Shown one piece after another: positions 16,657-18,354 of a stretch of DNA of 18,354 bases. This stretch comes from JBGTCD01 sp041749015 (GTDB lineage Bacteria; Bacteroidota; Bacteroidia; Cytophagales; Cyclobacteriaceae), in NCBI GenBank assembly GCA_041749015.1, contig JBGTCD010000131.1:1-18354 (forward strand), written 5' to 3'. The notes below the pieces were generated by a model that searched no databases, had not been told where the DNA came from, and saw only the letters and a program-made list of their open reading frames with translations. The position numbers and the translations under genes are program-made. Numbering within the stretch: position 1 is the first letter of the stretch; the number at the start of each line of letters is the position of its first letter.

Positions 16657-17958
16657 TTAGTATTCGTTTCTTCCATCCAGATCGTCAATAAGCAGTCCTT
16701 TGGTTTTATTAAGGATCTTTGAGAAAAAGTCATGGCCATCTTTCTTTTCCTTTCGGATTGTTGGCTTGATCTTTTCTTTGGACTGATACCGCTCTTCTCT
16801 CTGATCAATCGCTTTAAAGCCTGACAATACCAGGCCTACCGAAGTCGCATACATTGGGCTCTTGATGGCCTCAATCTTACTCTTACCCAGGTGCTCGTTG
16901 GGGTATCCTATGCGGGTCTCAAGGCCGGTCATAAACTCTACCAACTGTTTCAGATTATTCAATTGAGAGCCCCCACCGGTAATCACAATACCACCAGCCA
17001 GTCGATTTTCATATCCGCTGGTGATGATCTCTGTATGACACTGCTCAATAATCTCCTCCATCCTGGCCTGTATGATATGCGAAAGATTCTTCACTGATAT
17101 CTCCTTTGGAGACCGGTTGCGCAGGCCTGGGATAGATACGATTTCATTGGGACTGGCCTCTTCAGCAATGGCGCTCCCAAACTTAGTCTTTAGGAGCTCC
17201 GCCTGATTATGCATCACCATACAGCCTTGCTTGATATCAGACGTCAAAATATTGCCACCAAAAGGAATCACTGCCGTATGCCTGATGATGTTTTCATGAA
17301 AAATAGCCATGTCAGTAGTACCACCACCGATGTCTATCAGACAAATTCCTGCCTCTTTCTCCTCCTCACTCAGCACCGCAAGGCTAGAAGCCAAAGGCTC
17401 TAAAATGAGATGTTCTATTTCAAGACCAGCTCTTTTAACACATTTGTTAATATTGCTTATGGCATTGGTCTGGGCAGTGATCACATGAAAATCTGCCTCC
17501 AGTTTCACGCCTGTCATTCCTACGGGATCTTTGATTCCATCTTCATAATCGACACAATAATCCTGAGGCATGACGTGTATAATCTCACTGCCGGGGGGGG
17601 TTACCATGCGGTACATGTCATTAGTTAGTCGGGTCACATCCTCCACGGTGATCTCCCCGTCTCTTTCGGACCTGGTAAAGCTGCCCCGCTGAATACTGCT
17701 TTTAATGTGCTGGCCTGCGATGCCCACATTGACTATCCGGATGTCAATCTCAGCCTGATCGCTGGCTTCTTTGACTGCCTTTTCGATGGCGTGCACGGTC
17801 TTATCGATATTAGTCACGATACCTCGAATCACACCGTCAGACTCGGCCTTGCCCATGCCCAGCACCTCCAGTTTACCAAACTCATTCTTTCGGCCGACAA
17901 CAGCACAAATTTTCGTTGTGCCAATGTCAAGACCTACTACTATTTTCTCGTTTTCCAT
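16657..17958 (-). CDS. ftsA: Cell division protein FtsA
   Basis: FtsA is an actin-like ATPase that tethers FtsZ filaments to the inner face of the cytoplasmic membrane and recruits later division proteins. The 433 residues show the actin-fold signatures: GLDIGTTKICAVVG (phosphate 1, 9-22), LIDIGGGTTDMAIF (phosphate 2) and GGIVITGGGSQLNNL (adenosine motif). A variable charged linker (about 385-410) leads to a C-terminal amphipathic helix, DFFSKILNKTKGLL, which fits the membrane-targeting sequence. The region between the phosphate motifs contains the 1C subdomain that typifies FtsA against MreB and DnaK. It lies between ftsQ (38 bases upstream) and ftsZ (37 bases downstream). The reading frame crosses a run of eight Cs on the coding strand (17600-17593) and stays open. 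Confidence 0.98.
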   Translation of the reverse strand: MENEKIVVGLDIGTTKICAVVGRKNEFGKLEVLGMGKAESDGVIRGIVTNIDKTVHAIEKAVKEASDQAEIDIRIVNVGIAGQHIKSSIQRGSFTRSERDGEITVEDVTRLTNDMYRMVTPPGSEIIHVMPQDYCVDYEDGIKDPVGMTGVKLEADFHVITAQTNAISNINKCVKRAGLEIEHLILEPLASSLAVLSEEEKEAGICLIDIGGGTTDMAIFHENIIRHTAVIPFGGNILTSDIKQGCMVMHNQAELLKTKFGSAIAEEASPNEIVSIPGLRNRSPKEISVKNLSHIIQARMEEIIEQCHTEIITSGYENRLAGGIVITGGGSQLNNLKQLVEFMTGLETRIGYPNEHLGKSKIEAIKSPMYATSVGLVLSGFKAIDQREERYQSKEKIKPTIRKEKKDGHDFFSKILNKTKGLLIDDLDGRNEY

Positions 17959-17996
17959 GGTTGTAATAAATTTATAGTGGTTGTTTCATTGATTTT

Positions 17997-18354
17997 TTAT
18001 TCAGCTATTACCTGATTTGTGAATTTCACATTGATTTTTTCGTATTTATTCCATCCCTTTTGAGGTAAAATTTCTTTATAGAAAACTTTCAGTTTCCTTA
18101 ATTTTTCCTCTGTATCCACAGCTTTTCCAAATACGATCTCCTGCCTGGTGACCTGAGGGTAAATCAGGATTTCGCCTTCACGATCAATATCCAACTGCGC
18201 TACCTGAGCCCGCCAAAAAGGATCTCCGCTGATTCTGATTACCAATTGATATATATCTTCCATTCTCTTTTTTTCAAGAAAGCTGAGGTCTGATGATTCA
18301 TTAAAAAAGGACCCATCTAACAGCATCACTCTGGAGGTAAATTTGTCTGAAACC
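17997..18354 (-). CDS. ftsQ: Cell division protein FtsQ (C-terminal part, 5' end missing)
   Basis: FtsQ is a bitopic inner-membrane protein whose periplasmic domain joins FtsA/FtsZ to the later division complex. Only about the last 118 residues are in the window, and the reading frame is open to the right edge. The visible part is the beta domain that follows POTRA, with DPFWRAQVAQLDI, EILIYPQVTRQEIVFG and a tail GWNKYEKINVKFTNQV typical of Bacteroidota FtsQ. I do not take the in-frame GTG at 18329 as a start, because the homologous sequence continues upstream of it and the membrane anchor would be lost. The call rests on this C-terminal pattern and on the position immediately before ftsA. 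Confidence 0.9.
   Translation of the reverse strand, partial: VSDKFTSRVMLLDGSFFNESSDLSFLEKKRMEDIYQLVIRISGDPFWRAQVAQLDIDREGEILIYPQVTRQEIVFGKAVDTEEKLRKLKVFYKEILPQKGWNKYEKINVKFTNQVIAE

Noticed and set aside
18327..18329. GTG at 18329 as the start of a small 110-residue gene
   Set aside because: The frame is open to the window edge and the sequence matches the C-terminal part of FtsQ, so this is an internal Val codon of a gene cut by the edge.
1..18354. Insertion sequences, CRISPR arrays, tRNA or rRNA genes
   Set aside because: No transposase, terminal inverted repeats, regularly spaced repeats or RNA gene signatures were found. Nearly all of the sequence is covered by recognised genes.

Overview
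The window looks like chromosomal DNA of a Bacteroidota bacterium, most likely a marine-type cytophagalean. The evidence is the ftsQ-ftsA-ftsZ order with a long acidic FtsZ linker, lipoprotein amylases, a histidine kinase with a 7TMR-DISM-like sensor, AT-rich spacers and mostly weak ribosome binding sites. No mobile element, CRISPR array, rRNA or tRNA gene was recognised. The assignment below family level is inference.

Positions 1-11460 (minus strand) hold one six-gene alpha-glucan block. In transcription order it is class II fructose-bisphosphate aldolase (fbaA), two exported GH13 alpha-amylase-like lipoproteins, the maltosyltransferase GlgE, a fused TreS-maltokinase protein, and the branching enzyme GlgB, which is cut by the left edge. 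Spacers are 2-14 bases, except 101 bases before glgE; glgB overlaps treS-mak by 17 bases. This is the core of the GlgE pathway (maltose to maltose-1-phosphate to linear alpha-1,4-glucan to branched glycogen). The main surprise is that the TreS half lacks the GH13 nucleophile: the Asp of the usual FRLDA motif is Ala207 (FRVAS). The other catalytic residues and the maltokinase motifs are intact. I infer that the protein no longer makes maltose from trehalose and that the maltokinase is fed with maltose from elsewhere, possibly from starch or maltodextrin cut by the two amylases.

A 344-base divergent spacer (11461-11804) separates this block from a plus-strand LacI-family regulator (11805-12845). 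It contains a perfect CG-centred palindrome that fits a LacI-type operator. The regulator meets, tail to tail with a 4-base overlap, a minus-strand hybrid-type sensor gene (12842-14854). That gene encodes a histidine kinase with a jelly-roll-like ectodomain and seven membrane helices.

Positions 15081-18354 (minus strand) are the end of the division and cell-wall cluster: ftsQ (cut by the right edge), ftsA and ftsZ, closed by a strong rho-independent terminator at 14973-14999. The window therefore joins a conserved division cluster to a polysaccharide storage and utilisation locus, with the sensor kinase and the LacI regulator between them.
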